Shown one piece after another: positions 1 to 13,080 of a DNA stretch of 64,000 nt. The notes below the pieces were generated by a model. The model was given only the letters and a program-made list of their open reading frames with translations, had not been told where the DNA came from and did no database searches. How positions within the stretch are numbered: position 1 is the stretch's first letter; each line of letters opens with the position of its first letter. The position numbers and the translations under genes were made by a program. The DNA comes from Equus caballus (taxonomy: Eukaryota; Chordata; Mammalia; Perissodactyla; Equidae), in contig NC_091695.1 of NCBI RefSeq assembly GCF_041296265.1, positions 14,181,001 through 14,245,000 on the forward strand, read 5' to 3'.

Positions 1-790
1 GGCATAAAAATACATACAGTTGGAAAGGAAGAAATGAAATCTTTCCTATATTCAAATGATATATTGTCTAATAAAATATTTCCACAAATCTGAAAATAAA
101 TCTAGGAAAAAATATGAGTTCAGCAAAGTGTCATGAAACATGATTAAAATACATACAGAAACCAACTAAAAAATAAAACTCTTTATATTCACCCCATATA
201 TAGTAAAATGTGTAGATAGAAACTAACAAAACATAGATAAGATCTGTATGCTGAAAAGTACAAAATACTTACTAAAGAAATAAAAGAGCCCCATAAATTA
301 GTAGACATATTGAGTTTGTAGATTAGAAAACTCAACAGACTAAAGAAGTCAATTCTTTCCAAACTGATCTATAGATTTAATGCAAATCCAAATAAAATTC
401 CAGCGAGATTTTTTGTAGAGGCTACTTTAAACTGAAATTTATATGAAGGGTCAAGGACCTAGCATGGGGAAAACAAATTTAAATTGTGGCTGAAATGAAG
501 AAAATACTGTATTCTATGTTGAAGTTTATAGTACAGCCACAATAATCAAGACTGTGAGATATTGGTGGAAATACAAACACATAAATCAATGGAACAGAAT
601 AAATAACATAGAAATACACCTTGGCAAATAGTTCAACTAATTTCTCATAAAAATATGAAAGTAATTCAACAGAAGGAAGATAGCCTTTAAAAACGTTGCA
701 CTGATATAATTAGGAGTACAGAGGCAAAAAACAAACAATGTTGATCAAAATCTTATACAAAAATTAACAAATATGATAAAATTTATCTCA
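1..790 (+). repeat. Old L1 (LINE-1) ORF2 fragment
   Basis: The sequence reads like the sense strand of the 3' half of L1 ORF2, including the landmark near 350-400 where typical L1 copies have 'attctttccaaattgatctatagattcaatgcaa'-type wording; here it is diverged and full of stops. The element runs off the left edge of the window, so its 5' end is not visible. No open frame survives. Divergence suggests an old, inactive L1M-type copy. Family assignment is from recall of L1 wording. Confidence 0.7.
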
Positions 791-917
791 CATATATATA
801 TAAACAGATATATAGATCTCATATTTATATATACACACATAGATGTATGTGTGTGTGTTTATATATATATCTATGTGTATAAATATATATATCTTACACA
901 CAATATATGATATATGG
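788..917. repeat. AT-rich / TATA-TG simple repeat
   Basis: A low-complexity block of alternating TA with TG and CA stretches, for example a run of TG near 845-858 flanked by TATATA. It separates a plus-strand L1 piece from a minus-strand L1 piece, so it may have grown from the A-rich tail of one of them. No coding or regulatory role is visible. Confidence 0.8.
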
Positions 918-929
918 TGTTATCTCATT

Positions 930-2680
930 GAGGTTTTAAATTGAATTTCATTAAGGGATAATGATGCTGAGCAACTTTTCTGTGCATATTTGCCATCTTT
1001 ATATGTTATTTAGTAAAGAGATTATTCAGTTGTTTTGCCTATTCTTTATTATTATTAATATTATTAATATTGAGTTATGAGATCTCTGTATGTATTGTGG
1101 AACAAGCCCTTCATGAGATGCATTGCTTGAAGATATTGTCTCCCAGAATGTGCATTTGTTTTACATCCTTTTAAGAATGTATTTTTAAAAGTAAAAGATT
1201 TAATGTTCATGTTGACCACTGTATCAAATTTTTATCTTATCAGTTTTACTTCTGGTGCTGAATCTAAGAAATCTTTACACAACCCAAGGTGAAGAATATT
1301 TTCTATTAGGTTTTCTTCTGAAATTTTTAGACTTTTAGGTATTACATTTACATCTGTAATCCATTTTCTGTAAATCTTTGTATGAGTTATTGATCAATGT
1401 TCAATATTTGCATATGTATATCTAATTAGCTCATCATGATTTCTTAAAAAGTCTTTTCCCCACCAAATGACCTTTTTTTTCTTTTGCTTTGTGGAAAATC
1501 CATTTTTCATATATACATGAGTCTATTTCTGGTCTATCAATATCATTTCATTGATGTGCACTCTTTTGATAACTGTAGCTTTAAAATAAAACTGTAAATT
1601 AGTGTTTGTCTTAGTGTTTGTATTACAACTTTATTCTTCTTTTTAAAGTTAATTCAGCTATACAAGATCTTTTGTGTTTCTTTATATATTTTAGTTTCAG
1701 CTTCTCAATTCCTACCAAAAGATAAAGCCTGCTTGGATTTTCATTGGGGTTGCATTGAATTTAGAGGTACATTTGGGTAAGTTTGATATTTTAACAATAT
1801 TAAATATTCCAGCAAATGAACATGGTATATCTTTCATTTATTTAGGTCTTCTTTAATGTCTTTCAAAAATGTTTCTTAATTTTTATTGTATAGGCTTTTT
1901 ATATTTTTTTTAGATTTATTTTATGTATTTTAACCATTTTGATGCCTTTGTAACAGGTATTTAAAAATTTTACTTCTAATTTTTATTGGCAGTGTAGAGA
2001 AATAAAATTTTTGTATACTGATCTTTCTTTTGCCATATTGAATTCACTTTTTAGTTTCGACTTTTTTTCCATAGGTTCCAGTAGATTGCTACCTGCACGA
2101 TCATGTCGTCTACTAATAAATACAGTTTTACTTCCTCCTTTCCCAACTGAATACTTTCTATTTTTTTTTCTTTTCCATGTAGTGCTCGATATGACCTCCA
2201 GTACAAGTTGACTAGAATTAGGAAGAAGATCCTACTCATCTTGCTCCTAATCTTAGTGGAAATGTATTTGATTTTTTAATATGCTACATGATGTTAGTTG
2301 TAGATTTTTCATTGGTGCCCTTTATCACTTTTACAAAGTCCCACTTACTACTTGTCTGGTCAAAATGTTTATTACTAGCAGATATTGACACTTTAAAATG
2401 ATCTGTCTGCTATATTTATTGAGATGTCAATTTTTTTGTCCTTTTTAGTTTCTTAATATGATTTCATTTTTGAATATTAAACCAACCGTACATTTCTGGA
2501 GTAAACATAACATGGTGCATTCTTGTATTTACATATTGCTAGATTAAATTTACTAAAATTTTTGTCAGAATTGTTGCATAAATTGTCTTGACTGATATTG
2601 CTCTGTTGTTTTCTTTTCTTATAATGCCTTTGGCTGCTCTTTATTATATTACACTCATAAGAACCAATATTGAGGAAAGT
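930..2680 (-). repeat. Old L1 fragment, ORF2 and 3' region, antisense
   Basis: The plus strand reads as antisense L1: about 1725-1940 carries the phrase equivalent to 'cctgcttggattttcattggggttgcattgaattt', a hallmark of antisense L1 ORF2, followed by the 'catggtatatct...atttaggtcttctttaat' stretch. The short open frames here (2011-2239 and 2477-2701) are chance frames inside this diverged LINE and are not called as genes. Confidence 0.7.
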
Positions 2681-2918
2681 CACCATATAAAGAGGCAACA
2701 AACCTTATTCAACATAGAGTAGACTTTTTTTGCAAAGAAACAAAAACAATTATAGTGTGAACTTTAAACAAGAAGTATTCTAGGTTATCAGAAAGATAAG
2801 GAGGTGTAACAATCTATTAGACAAAAACAAGGAGTTCAGAATCAAGACCCCAATAAATTATAAAACAAAAAATAAAAAATTGGAAGCTTCCATGGCAAGC
2901 TTCAAGAAATTTTTTTCT

Positions 2919-3160
2919 CCAGTTTTATTGAAATATAATTGGCATATAACGTTGTGTAAGTTAGTGTATAGTGTGTTGATTTGCTACACACATACTGTAG
3001 TATGATTAGAATTTAGCATTACCTAACATCTCCATCACTTCACATTTACTATTTTTTTGTTGTAAGAAGATTTATTTACTCTCTTAATAACTTTCAAGTA
3101 TTAAATACAGTATTGTTAACTATAATCAAGGAAATGTATCCTAATTGGTATATCCTCTTG
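2919..3160 (-). repeat. L1 3'-end fragment present only in left duplicate
   Basis: Begins with the wording 'tccagttttattgaaatata', typical of antisense 3' ends of L1M elements, and continues to about 3150. At the matching place in the right copy (about 13292) the flanks join directly, so this piece either inserted after the duplication or was lost from the right copy. Confidence 0.6.
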
Positions 3161-3539
3161 TATAGAGAAATGGACTGATTCAGAAAATCCTGTGAGTTAC
3201 TAAATTGCTGAGTATGCTGAGTTAATAGACTTTCTAGGGCTCACATATGAAAGCAACTGTGCTGATGAGAAAAGAGCATGACCCTAAGATCGCCCATGTG
3301 GTATGGGAGCATCTGAGCAAATTCACATGGTGGATGACTTTAAATCATTGTACTACACTGAGCCTCCTTGAAACCACAATGTTTGATTTTAATACATGCC
3401 ATAGAGTATGAAGCCTAAAACAGAAGGATGTGCTTACGCAAACACACACAAAGACATGCACAAACACACGCATAGACACTGGGAAATTTATTCTAATAGT
3501 TGAGAATAACACGAGTCATTTTAGTGTCCCTTCTCTACC

Positions 3540-3760
3540 AACTATTCTCCCTTACTCCCACACAGCATGCCCATTCTCTTTATCTTGTCCTATGTGTCCT
3601 AACCATTCTACTGTGCTATAAAATTTACTTAATTCTAATCTTATATTTCATCTCTTTCCCTGAAAGAAGCAAAGATTTTTACTATTCTTCTCACTAATAT
3701 ATTTACAGCACTTAGTGTGACTGACACATAGAAGATATTATCTAAATATATGATATACTT
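3540..3760 (+). repeat. L2 LINE 3'-end fragment
   Basis: Wording resembles the L2 3' end: 'aagcaaagatttttacta...tcactaatatatttacagcactta', where L2 reads 'gggactttgtctgttttgttcac...cagcgcctagaaca'. A matching copy lies at 13690-13935, as expected if the L2 predates the local duplication. Short frames here are not genes. Confidence 0.55.
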
Positions 3761-3847
3761 TTTTGTATTTGCTTTCCCTCTGAAAGCACACAAAACAAGG
3801 CTTAAAGTCTGAACCTAGTTTATAGAAATCACGTTGGACATTGAACC

Positions 3848-4768
3848 TTAAGAAAACATATTGAATAGTTTTTTCCACATCCTTTGTAAAGCATATTTGA
3901 CATCTTTGTTCCTCAAGCTATAGATCAAGGGATTCAATGTGGGCATAACGAGGGTGTAACATATGTAAGCCACTTTATCAGTGTCAAAGGAATGACTGGA
4001 CTTAAACATTAAAGGTTCATAAAACACTGTGACCACTGTCAGGTGGGAACTACAGATAGAAACAGACTTGTGCCTAACCTCAGCAGAGTTCATCCTGAGA
4101 ATGGCTACAAAGATGAACAGGTAAGACAAGAATTATCAGAAGTGAGAAAATCAAATTAAAAGCTGAGAAAATCAGAATAGTCAATTCAATTAGTTGTGTT
4201 TGAGAAGAGCAAAGATAACAAGGGAAGACTGTCACAGTAGATATGTCTGATGACATTATACCCACAGAAGAATAAATTAAAAATCTTTACGTTGACTACA
4301 AGAGAATCAAATGTGCTATAGAGATATGGGATTGCCACCAGTTCCTGACATAGCCTTTGGGGCATGATGACTGTGTAGAGCAGAGGGTCACAGATGGCCA
4401 CATAGTGGTCATAGGACATTGCTGATAGAATAAAAAGTTCACTAATAATGAACATGATGAAAAAAGCCAGCCGTGTGGCACAAGTATAATAACATATTGT
4501 ATTTTGATCCACAGCAAAATTTAGTAACATTTTAGGTGCTTCCAGTTGTTGAATAACCAAAATCAATAAAAGTCAGGTATCTGAGAAAAAAGTACATGGT
4601 TGTTTGTAGCCTGGAGTCCATCTTGGTGAGGATGACCGTGTTAGGTTACCCACCACTGAGATCATGTTTATGGTGAGGAAGATCCCAAATAATGGAGCCT
4701 GCAGCTCTGGGTGATCTATGATTCCCAAGAGAATGAATTTGTTCAGCACTGTGCGATTGTTTTTCCAT
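3848..4768 (-). pseudogene. OR8K3-like (pseudogene): Olfactory receptor pseudogene, OR8K3-like
   Basis: A class II olfactory receptor relic read on the minus strand and closely related to the intact gene at 14013-14969, of which it is the tandem duplicate. The ancestral start is the ATG at 4766-4768 (MEK...). Recognisable pieces, spread over three frames, are the N-terminus (FILLGIIDHPELQAPLFG), TM1 (ISVVGN), TM3 with the MSYDHYVAICDPLLY motif, the FCGYNVI...YCDSLPLL loop and the C-terminal [16 protein letters not shown] motif. Breaks visible: a 2-base deletion a few codons after the start, a 1-base deletion just after the TM1 GN motif, another shift near 4570 between TM2 and TM3, and a shift before the TM6 region near 4130. 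The DRY arginine is also changed (DHY). Four or more lesions make it clearly nonfunctional. Confidence 0.93.
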
Positions 4769-5104
4769 CCAGGTTGATCAGAAAACCTATTCCGGGTAGA
4801 GATGTCAGCATACTCAATAGCTTTCATGTAGTATAATATGGTAATTTTTTAATATGCAAAGTTGCTATAAATAAAATAAATCCAAATTTACCATTAAGAC
4901 TCTGATAAAATAATCCACTCCCTGCAAATAAACCATATGTATTTAATAATAGAAACCGAAGTAGAGATATAATTGGTGATAGAGAGAGATTTGTCATTTT
5001 CAGCTGGGGAAGCTTTGTCCCCCAAAAGACATTTGATAATATTTGGAGGAATTTTAGTTGCCACAGCTGAAAGAGGGATCCTACTGGCATCTAATGGTTA
5101 AAGT

Positions 5105-5675
5105 CCAGTGATGCTGCTACTTATATTCCTATATTAGGGTAGCCCCCCTCAACAAAGAGTTTTACAGTTCAAAATGTCAACAGTGCCAACGTTGGCAAAC
5201 CCTCATATATATATAGATATAGATATAAATATAGATATAAGTGTAATAAAGCAAAAATGAATAAAAATGATATAAATTGCAACTGGTAGTTTTAGAGGTG
5301 ACAAACTTTTTGTTTTGTCTTTTATATAATGACAGTAGCATAATTACACTTACAAAATTAGAATTACATAATATGACATGATAAATCTGTTAATTATATC
5401 ACAAAATTTTAAAATGCAAATTCCAGTTATGTGTGGAAATATTTAGAAGCCCCTGCTTTAATGCATATTCATGTGAAGGCCCTTATGCCTTCAGATTACA
5501 GGATGAAATTAATGTGTTGACCAGTATTGGACAGAGGTCTAAAAAGAAGAAAATTCTGAGAGATTATAGTAGATTATTTTTCTTTACATAGGGAAACATC
5601 TCATGAAATATACGTAGGTTGATATACTCACTACTACACCTAAATTTTTGTTGTATATAAAGCAGTACTGTGGAT
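5105..5675. other. Anonymous AT-rich sequence upstream of dead OR
   Basis: No gene or named repeat recognised. It includes a short ATAG-type simple repeat (about 5207-5240). The stretch is matched by 15275-15640 and about 15910-16110 in the right duplicate and corresponds to the region upstream of the OR8K start, where an untranslated first exon and promoter would be expected; none can be defined by eye. Confidence 0.5.
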
Positions 5676-5679
5676 AAAT

Positions 5680-5810
5680 GTTGTAAATTATCTTAATCTC
5701 TTTATTCACACCAGGAAAATAAACTGTTTCTCGTAGGGTTGTTGGGAAGATAAGTGAGAATTATACATTTCAGTGTGTTTGTGGCACCTGGAAATATCCC
5801 TCAATGTCAA
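5680..5810 (-). repeat. MIR SINE fragment
   Basis: Contains the antisense MIR wording around 'tagggttgttgggaagataagtgagaattata', where MIR reads 'tagggttgttgtgaggattaaatgag', ending near 'tggcacctgg'. The duplicate lies at 16120-16225. Ancient mammal-wide SINE. Confidence 0.6.
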
Positions 5811-5814
5811 GTAC

Positions 5815-8490
5815 ATAGGATTCTTTGTGTGTGTTTGTTTTAATTTCTTGGTGGAGAGAGTGAGTTACCTGAAATGGATTATTTTAGACATGTACATATA
5901 AACTCTTTCTGTATGACTTAACTTCTTTGTCAGGGATATGTGGATGCATAGAGGGAGCGGTGTGTTGTCCAGGTAACTGTCCCCAGTACCCCTCCACCAT
6001 GACCCAGCTCCGTGACTACAACTTGACTATCAATGTGCTCTTCTTTTGGATAATTTATCTTCTACCTTACTTAAGATATTTAACATTCATTTATCTTAAA
6101 ACTAACATATTTCTAGAGGTCTGGAATCCCAGCCAGAGGCAGTGCCCCTTAACAGAGATTGAGCACTAAATTCACGACTGAAGGGCTAAGGTTTGGAATT
6201 TACCCTCTTGGAGAAGTGCTGTCAGGATGGCTGGGTTGCCTAGGTAATGATTCCTGTGACTTCATTTAGAGGCTATGACAAAAAGTGAAGAGTCATGCCC
6301 CTTCTCCTTGGCTACTATGAATTTTGCTGACACAAAGAATGTCCTTTCTCTGGTGTTGGGTAAATCCTAAGAACTTGCATCTTTCTTGCATTAGCTTGAG
6401 AAACTGCTGTCAACTTGTTGGGGTAAAAATCTGACTAGAAATTTTGGGGAATTTAAATATCAGTCAGGATTCACTTCTTAACTTTGTCTTAAACAAGTAC
6501 ATTTTTTAATCAAAGGATTCCAATAAAATACTTTAAAGCAAATTAAATAAAACTAACATATTTCCTCTTCCCCAGTGCATTTTTATTATAACTGATGAAT
6601 ACTACCTTGTTTGTAACACAAAGATATGTTTTGTGATGGATGAACCTAGAATAGTATGAAGACATAAGCAAATTGGGCAAAAGTGAGGTCACTGGAATCA
6701 GTTTCATATAATAATGTTTCACATACATTCTTTTTGGATAAAGAGATTTTCTACTTTAAAGGAAAAAATAGGTTTAAAATCACTATATCACATAATAGCG
6801 TGATGGAAGATAAAATACACAGACTATAAATTCTGGGATGTTATTTGAAGTCTGTCTGCACATTAAGGTCACAAAGGACTTCTCTACACATTTAATTTAA
6901 TGCAGACGTCCATAAGTATAATGAAATAAATACATATGTGAATGTGCCTAATAAACCACCAAGCTTAAAACATAGCAGAGTAGAATGAGGATGGCAGGCT
7001 AAGGTAAAAGAATTAGTGTTTTAAAAAATTGTGAGTATAAAGATTTCCACAAAAAAAGACATGCATACATACATACTTAAAAAGAATTGATCCTGATTAC
7101 AAGGAAAATAACAATGTCAGGAGTCTCTGAGTGAGCTCTAAAAAAGCAAATAGAAAAATCTTTATAACATTAAATTACTAATCTTTATAACGTAAACATT
7201 AAATTATAAAGGTTTTCACAGGAAATCTATACTTTCTCACATAAATCATTGCTTACAAGTTTGTGAGCTTCTGACATCCTACCCTGTCCCATGTACTTAC
7301 CCTTCTTATGTCAGAAATACTGAACATATTTCCATGTTTGGAAAAAATATTTTAAATCAATGGAATAAGAAGCAATATAACTCTTGTTTACGTGCAATGA
7401 TGAAAAGCTAAAGAAAACAAAGCACATTGGGAAGCGCTGAATTCCTGGATGATGACGGAGGATAGACGGGCTTTCTCTCACCAGCTGTAGACGTCTACAG
7501 AATGCATCAAACCACCTTTTCATTGTGCACTATCTGGATTATCAGATTATTTTCGAAAGCTATACTCTTTGAGAAAATTACATCAGCTTTCTGCCAGATC
7601 CCACTGGAAACTGAACATGCTGTCCATCGTACTATCACCATAAGACTGGGTACTTGAAAGTCTCCTAACCTCCAAAAATTGCTTTTCACATCTCAGTGTA
7701 AGGTGGAAATTTCCTTTTCATCCATCAAGAGATCAGAAAAAAATTCACATTTATACATTGTATTAAATCTATATTAATTATTACAATATTTTTGAGAAAG
7801 GAATAAGAAAAGCCTAGCGTTGCTAAAGGACTAAGGATTTAGAAAGGTTTCAGACTAGAAACTTAATACTTGAAGCTTCATAATTCTGCCATATCTGTAT
7901 ATTTTTCTATTCCTGGCTCCTTAGTTAGGCTTTATTTTCTTTATTTTTGGCCTCAAATATTCATGTGATTAAGTATTTGTAAAAACATAAATATTACATA
8001 AGCCATATGGCATTGACATTTCAAATATTCTTAATAGTATTTCTGAAAATGTTTTAACAATTAATCTGAAGAGAAAGAAGAGCAGTCCTATTCAGCTCAT
8101 GCGTTATCATAGCAGAATGCACACGGAAGTGAATCAGAAATCTCAATATTTTGTTATGCTTTGCCATAGAATAAATGTGTTCTTGCTGATGTCACTCAAA
8201 CTATTCAGATATTGGTAAAATATGGCACCAAGTGAAATATTCTGTTTAACTGTCATGAAACCTCTGTTTTGGATCCTACATGTGTTTCATAACATGGAAT
8301 AGTGAGAACAATTTATGGATTGTTTTTCACCCTCTGAGACTCTCCCTTTGGAGAGGCCAAACAATTCCATGATTGTCCCTGAAGTATTTGAAAGCTTAAC
8401 AGAATGCAAGGGACAGCGTGTGTCTATTAATAGCCCAGAACAACTTGTATTTATGAGCAAGTGAGCTAGATTCATTTTTTTGTTTGTATA
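5815..8490. other. Anonymous intergenic sequence
   Basis: No gene or confidently named repeat. Short open frames (for example 5927-6169, 7311-7523, 7507-7689, 8287-8475) have no recognisable domains, and the ones I compared with the right duplicate are not preserved there, so they look like chance frames. The whole stretch is matched by about 16225-18470. Confidence 0.5.
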
Positions 8491-8499
8491 TTATATTTC

Positions 8500-8995
8500 T
8501 ACCTTTTACTCTTGATTAACTTTCTCTTTTTTTTCCACTTTGATGACTAAACTTGTATCCACTTCGATAGGCTATGGTGCTAGTTCTTTGGTCAAACATC
8601 AGTCTAGATGTTGCTGTGAAGATATTTTTTCTATGTTATTAATGTTTGCATCAATAGATTTAGAGTACAGCCAATTACCCTCCGGAATGTGGGTGGGCCT
8701 CATCCAATCAGTTTAAGCCTTGAAGAGCAAAAACGGATATTCCCAAAGCAAAGGGAATTATACTCCAGACAGCAATATCTACAATATAGAAATTCTATCT
8801 TAGTTTCTCACCTTTGTACTCAAGACCGCAGTTATCAACTCTTACAGTGCCAGCCTGCCCACAGATTTCTGCCTTAACAGCCGTTACAGTTGCATGACCG
8901 AATTCCTTAACATCAATCTGTGTGTGTGTGTGTGTATGCATGCGTGTGTGTGTATTCTCCTTTTGGTTTTGTGTCTGTGGATTAGCCTTATTAAC
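8500..8995. repeat. Ancient interspersed repeat, family not named
   Basis: Shows wording shared by many mammalian copies: 'taggctatggtgctagttctttggtcaaacatcagtctagatgttg', 'aatgtgggtgggcctcatccaatcagt', and near the end a TG-rich stretch followed by 'cttttggttttgtgtctgtgg'. It looks like an old retroelement-derived repeat but I cannot name the family safely. The 62-residue frame at 8689-8877 lies inside it and is not a gene. The duplicate lies at 18480-18945. Confidence 0.5.
8918..8953 (+). repeat. (TG)n microsatellite
   Basis: Interrupted TG dinucleotide run inside the ancient repeat above. The right duplicate carries a TA-rich tract at the equivalent place (about 18845-18900), so this tract changed after the duplication. 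Confidence 0.85.
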
Positions 8996-9318
8996 ACAAC
9001 CACATAGAGAAATGGCTTAAATATATTTACTCAATACAACAAGCTTGTTAGTGTTCCTCTAGTTCTACAATGACTCCTCAAATAGATGACATGGGAGAGA
9101 TGTATTTAAACATGGTCGTATTGAATTATTTAAAATATAAGTGAACTAAAAATAATATATTTTCTATATAAGGTGTTTGTTTTCTTCTTCTTTTTTAATT
9201 GTTTTACTTTTGCTTTGGGACATTGGGAGAGAAATTAGTTACTCCTCTCTCTCATTCTCATTTTGTAGTGAATTGTCATCACCTGTTTAGGGCATCTCTT
9301 CACTATAGTTGCCTTTAC

Positions 9319-9564
9319 TTTTTATTTTTTTGAAGAAGAAATTAGCCCTGCGCTAACATCCACTGCCAATCTTCCTCTTTTTGGTGAGGAAGATTGGCCC
9401 TGAGCTAACATCTATGCCCATCTTCCCCTACTTTATATGTGGGATGCCACCACAGCATGGCCTGATGAGCAGTGCTAGGTCTGCACCTAGGATCTGAAGC
9501 AGTGAACCCCAGGCTGCTGAAGTGGAGCACACAAACTTAACCACTACCCCACCGGGCCAGCCCC
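9319..9564 (-). repeat. Equine tRNA-derived SINE (ERE), antisense
   Basis: Ends with the reverse of the SINE head (ACCGGGCCAGCCCC), with 'cttaaccact' and 'gctgaagtggagcacac' before it, and starts at the T-rich antisense tail followed by 'attagccctgcgctaaca'. It is flanked by direct repeats TTGCCTTTA at 9309-9317 and 9565-9573. The right duplicate lacks it and has a single uninterrupted TTGCCTTTA near 19258, so it inserted after the duplication. Confidence 0.92.
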
Positions 9565-10289
9565 TTGCCTTTATGTTTCAATATTTATTGTTTTTCCATA
9601 TTGTCCAATAATCATTCCAATCCTTCTTGTCCACCTTCACACATATCCTACTCTGCTTGATATATACACATATTATCAATACTTTCTGCTAAAATGTATT
9701 TTTTATGTATATTTTACTATGTTATTTTGCTGTAAATTGTGTTATTGAATTTAATTCACTCTAATTATTTGTGATGAATCCATGTTGTGACATTTTTCTT
9801 ATTTATTCATTACAGTCAATAAATATATTAAAATTTCATAGATCCATATTTTATTGATAGATATTTTGTTTGTAACCTTGGCTGTCACCAACACTACTAA
9901 CGTTTGCAGTCCAATGAAAAATCTTGAGCTTGTCATGTTAATATGTTGTGAACAAATTCTCCATGTGAGACATATCAAATATCTGCTTGTGTGTGTGTCT
10001 ATGTGGATATAGACATTGATATATCTATACTTACATCTACACACATATTCACACTTACGCACTCACAAAATTGAAAAATGTTGGTAATAGAATGTATAAT
10101 ACACCAGGTGATTTTGTTAAATATTTCAAGTTGATTTTATTAATACGTTCCTCCACCATTAAATTCATAAAGTTTCTTGGATCCTCACATCTGTGACCAG
10201 AGCCTAAATTATATTCTCTCTTGTTAATTGGTATTATTATAAGATACATGTTTCTGTTAATGACTTTTCTTCTTATGTTTGGTTTTGTT

Positions 10290-11925
10290 TCTTAGCATGT
10301 TTTCTAATTAAAACACTTTATTAAGGTATCACTAAAATAATAGACAGTGCATACACAAAGTCTAATACTTGATTAATTTGAACATATGTACGCATTGAAA
10401 AACAATTAAAACAATCACAATAATGAATTTATCTGCACCCCTAAGTTTCTTAGTGTCTATGCAATACTCTCATTCTACTCCTTTCCCCACACTATCTCAG
10501 GCGTCTTTGATTTGCTTTTTTAACTTCTTTTTAAGTAATCATAGGTTTACAAGAAGTTCCAAAAAACAAAAAGACCACAGAGAATTCCCGTGTCCCACTT
10601 AGTTTCCCCAAGTGGTAATAAATGTCATAATAACAGTACATAAATACAGTAACAATATTACCACCATGAAATTAACATGGGGACGAGCCACTGACTTTGT
10701 TCAGATTTCACCAGTTTTGCATGCATTCATTTTTCTGTTTGCGTATATGTAATTTAAAGCAATTTTATCACATGTGTATATTTGTTTAACTCCCACAGCA
10801 GTCAACATACAGACCTGGTTCATCACCACAAAGTTCCCTCACGCCCTTCTTTGATAGTCATACCTCCTTCTAGTCTCTCATTCCCTAGTCTTTAGCAAAC
10901 CACTAACCTAGTTTCCCATCACTATAATTTTATCTTTTAAAGAATGTTTTATAAAGTAAATACCATTTGTAACCTTCTGCAATAAGCAGTTTTTATTCAA
11001 CATAATTCTCTTGCGGTCCGTGCATGCTTTTGTGGGTATCAATTGTTTGTTCCTTTATTATTGTTATGTTGTATTGGATGGTACTGATGATAGAGTTTGT
11101 TCAACCATTCACCCACTGAAAGACAACTGGGTTGTTTCCAGTTTTCAGCTATCACGAATAAAGCTTCTATAAACATTTTCATAAAGATGATTATCTGAAC
11201 ATAAGTTTTCATATCTCTAAGGTAAGTGTCCAAAAGTGTGATTGATAGGTTGTTTTAATTCTGGTGAAGTCCAGCTTATCCATGTTTACTTTTATGGATT
11301 GTGCTTTGATGTCATGTCTATAAACTCACCACTAGACATACGTCCTAGATATAGATTTTCCCCTACGTACTTGTCTGAATATTTTACAGTTTTACATTCT
11401 ATATTTGTGTTCAATTTTGAGTTAGTTCACATTAGCTTGAGTTGTATAGGCTTAGATCAAGTTTATATCTTTATTTGTTTTTCCTATAAATGTCCAATTA
11501 CTCCAGCGCCATTTTTTAAAAGGCTATCCTTTAACTGAATTATCTTTGTACCATCATGAGTTTATCAAACTTTTCAAAGATCTATTTCTGTGTTCTCAAT
11601 ACTGTTCCATTGATTTATGTTTCAATCTCTCCACCTCTACCACATAGTCTTGATTGCTGTAGCCACATGGTAAGTCTTAATGTGGAGTAGAGCATTTCCT
11701 TCCTTATTATTCTACATTTTCAAATGTGTTTTAGTTATGCCAGGTCATTTTCCTCTCATATAAATTTTAGCATATGCTCAGCTATATCTGAAAAAACAAT
11801 CTTACTCGAAGTTTAACAGGCCTTGCATTAAACTTATAGATCATTCTAGGAAGAACTGATATCTTTACTACATTTGCTTTTCAAATTGATCATCTCAGTA
11901 TGACTACGTATTCATCCACATCTTT
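10290..11925 (-). repeat. Old L1 fragment, antisense
   Basis: Antisense L1M 3' region followed by ORF2: 'aaaacactttattaaggtatcac' near 10310, 'tgttcctttattattgtta' near 11048, then 'attgctgtagccacatgg' near 11655. The part to about 11170 is duplicated at 19990-20885, so a duplication breakpoint falls inside this LINE. Small frames within it (11039-11233, 11242-11538) are LINE debris. Confidence 0.7.
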
Positions 11926-12163
11926 TTGGTGGGGAAGATTGACACTGAGCTAACATCTAATCCCAATCTTCCTCTTTTTACTTGAATAAGACTGTCACTG
12001 GGCTAACATCTGTGCCAAATGTCTTTTATTTTGTATGTGGGATGCAGCCACAGCATGGCTTGATGAGTGGTGCATACGTTTGTGCAAGGGACCCACATCT
12101 GTGAACCCTGGACTGCCATAGTGGAGCACACAAACTTAACCACTACACTACTGGGCCAGCCCC
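11926..12163 (-). repeat. Equine SINE (ERE), antisense, diverged
   Basis: Reads 'gaagattgacactgagctaac...tatgtgggatgcagccacagcatggcttgatgag...cttaaccactacactactgggccagccc', the antisense of the ERE SINE. It contains two tandem variants of the 'gaagatt...tgagctaacatct' tail unit. It lies at the end of an old L1 and outside the duplicated block. No clear target-site duplication seen. Confidence 0.85.
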
Positions 12164-12164
12164 T

Positions 12165-13080
12165 ATTTTTCAGTTTTTAATATCTATAGAAAATATATAA
12201 CTTTCTGAAATAACATATGTCCTCTTAATAATGATGCAGAGAATAACCTTTAAAATGATTGAAATATATTATTAATATTTGTAAATCTCGATATATTTTG
12301 TTCTTTCTTTGGTTTATCATTTGAAGGACAATCAAAAGGACTAGCAAAGTCTTATTTTAGTACCAGGATATTGAGTCATGTTCAGTAGTTCATTTTCTAA
12401 AATCTAAATATTTGAAAATTTACCTTCTTCTGTTATAAAAGTCATAATTATTCACAAAAGATATTTTGGGGAAAACAGATAAGAAAATATATTAAATTCA
12501 AAAAGTTAATAATGTCAGCAGCCACCAATAGCTGATTAATATTTCACTGTATTTTTGGCCATTATACATTTTCTAGGAAACAAAAGTAATTTCTTATACG
12601 TATATATGTATAGTTCTTATTTTGGTTTATAATTTTTCTTAATTAAAAACTATAAATTTTTTAGTAATATTTATCCTTACATGATAACATACTAATATTT
12701 TTTATTTTAATGACTTAATTTCATTCAAATTTGATTGACTACATAGAAAATTTTATTCCTTGATGTAGACAAGGAAAGAGTATAGTCCCTCTATGATGTA
12801 AATAAAGTTCTGTGAATGTTAAAATTCTAAAAATAAGCGAAAAAACAAGGAGGAATTTAGTTAGGGTTGGGAGGAAGTTTATTCAGAAGACTTGTATATA
12901 AATTGCTTCATATCATACTACAATTTTGCTAGAAATGTGGCATAGACAAATAACGGAATTGTCTCCTTCTACTTCCTAAAAGAGGAATTATCAAAACGAT
13001 GCTTTTAAATAATGGATCCTAATCCAAAAATAATACACATCCATATGAACCAAATTTGAGAAATGTCAGAAGTATGATTA
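12165..13080. other. AT-rich spacer between the two duplicate units
   Basis: Very AT-rich sequence with no gene or confidently named repeat. It separates the two copies of the OR8K-bearing duplication. The duplication junction lies near its right end. Confidence 0.5.

Larger units (their letters stand above)
2700..11170. repeat. Left copy of ~8 kb tandem segmental duplication
   Basis: The sequence from about 2700 to 11170 aligns by eye, in the same order and orientation, with 13085-20885. Anchors include the leader upstream of the OR locus (3200-3380 vs 13385-13545), the OR locus itself, the MIR (5680 vs 16110), the block at 7270-7700 (vs 17215-17650), the ancient repeat at 8530-8990 (vs 18480-18940) and the L1 at 10290-11170 (vs 19990-20885). 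It carries a dead OR8K locus. It also holds an L1 tail piece (2919-3150) and a SINE (9319-9564) that the right copy lacks. Boundaries are good to about 100 bases. Confidence 0.85.
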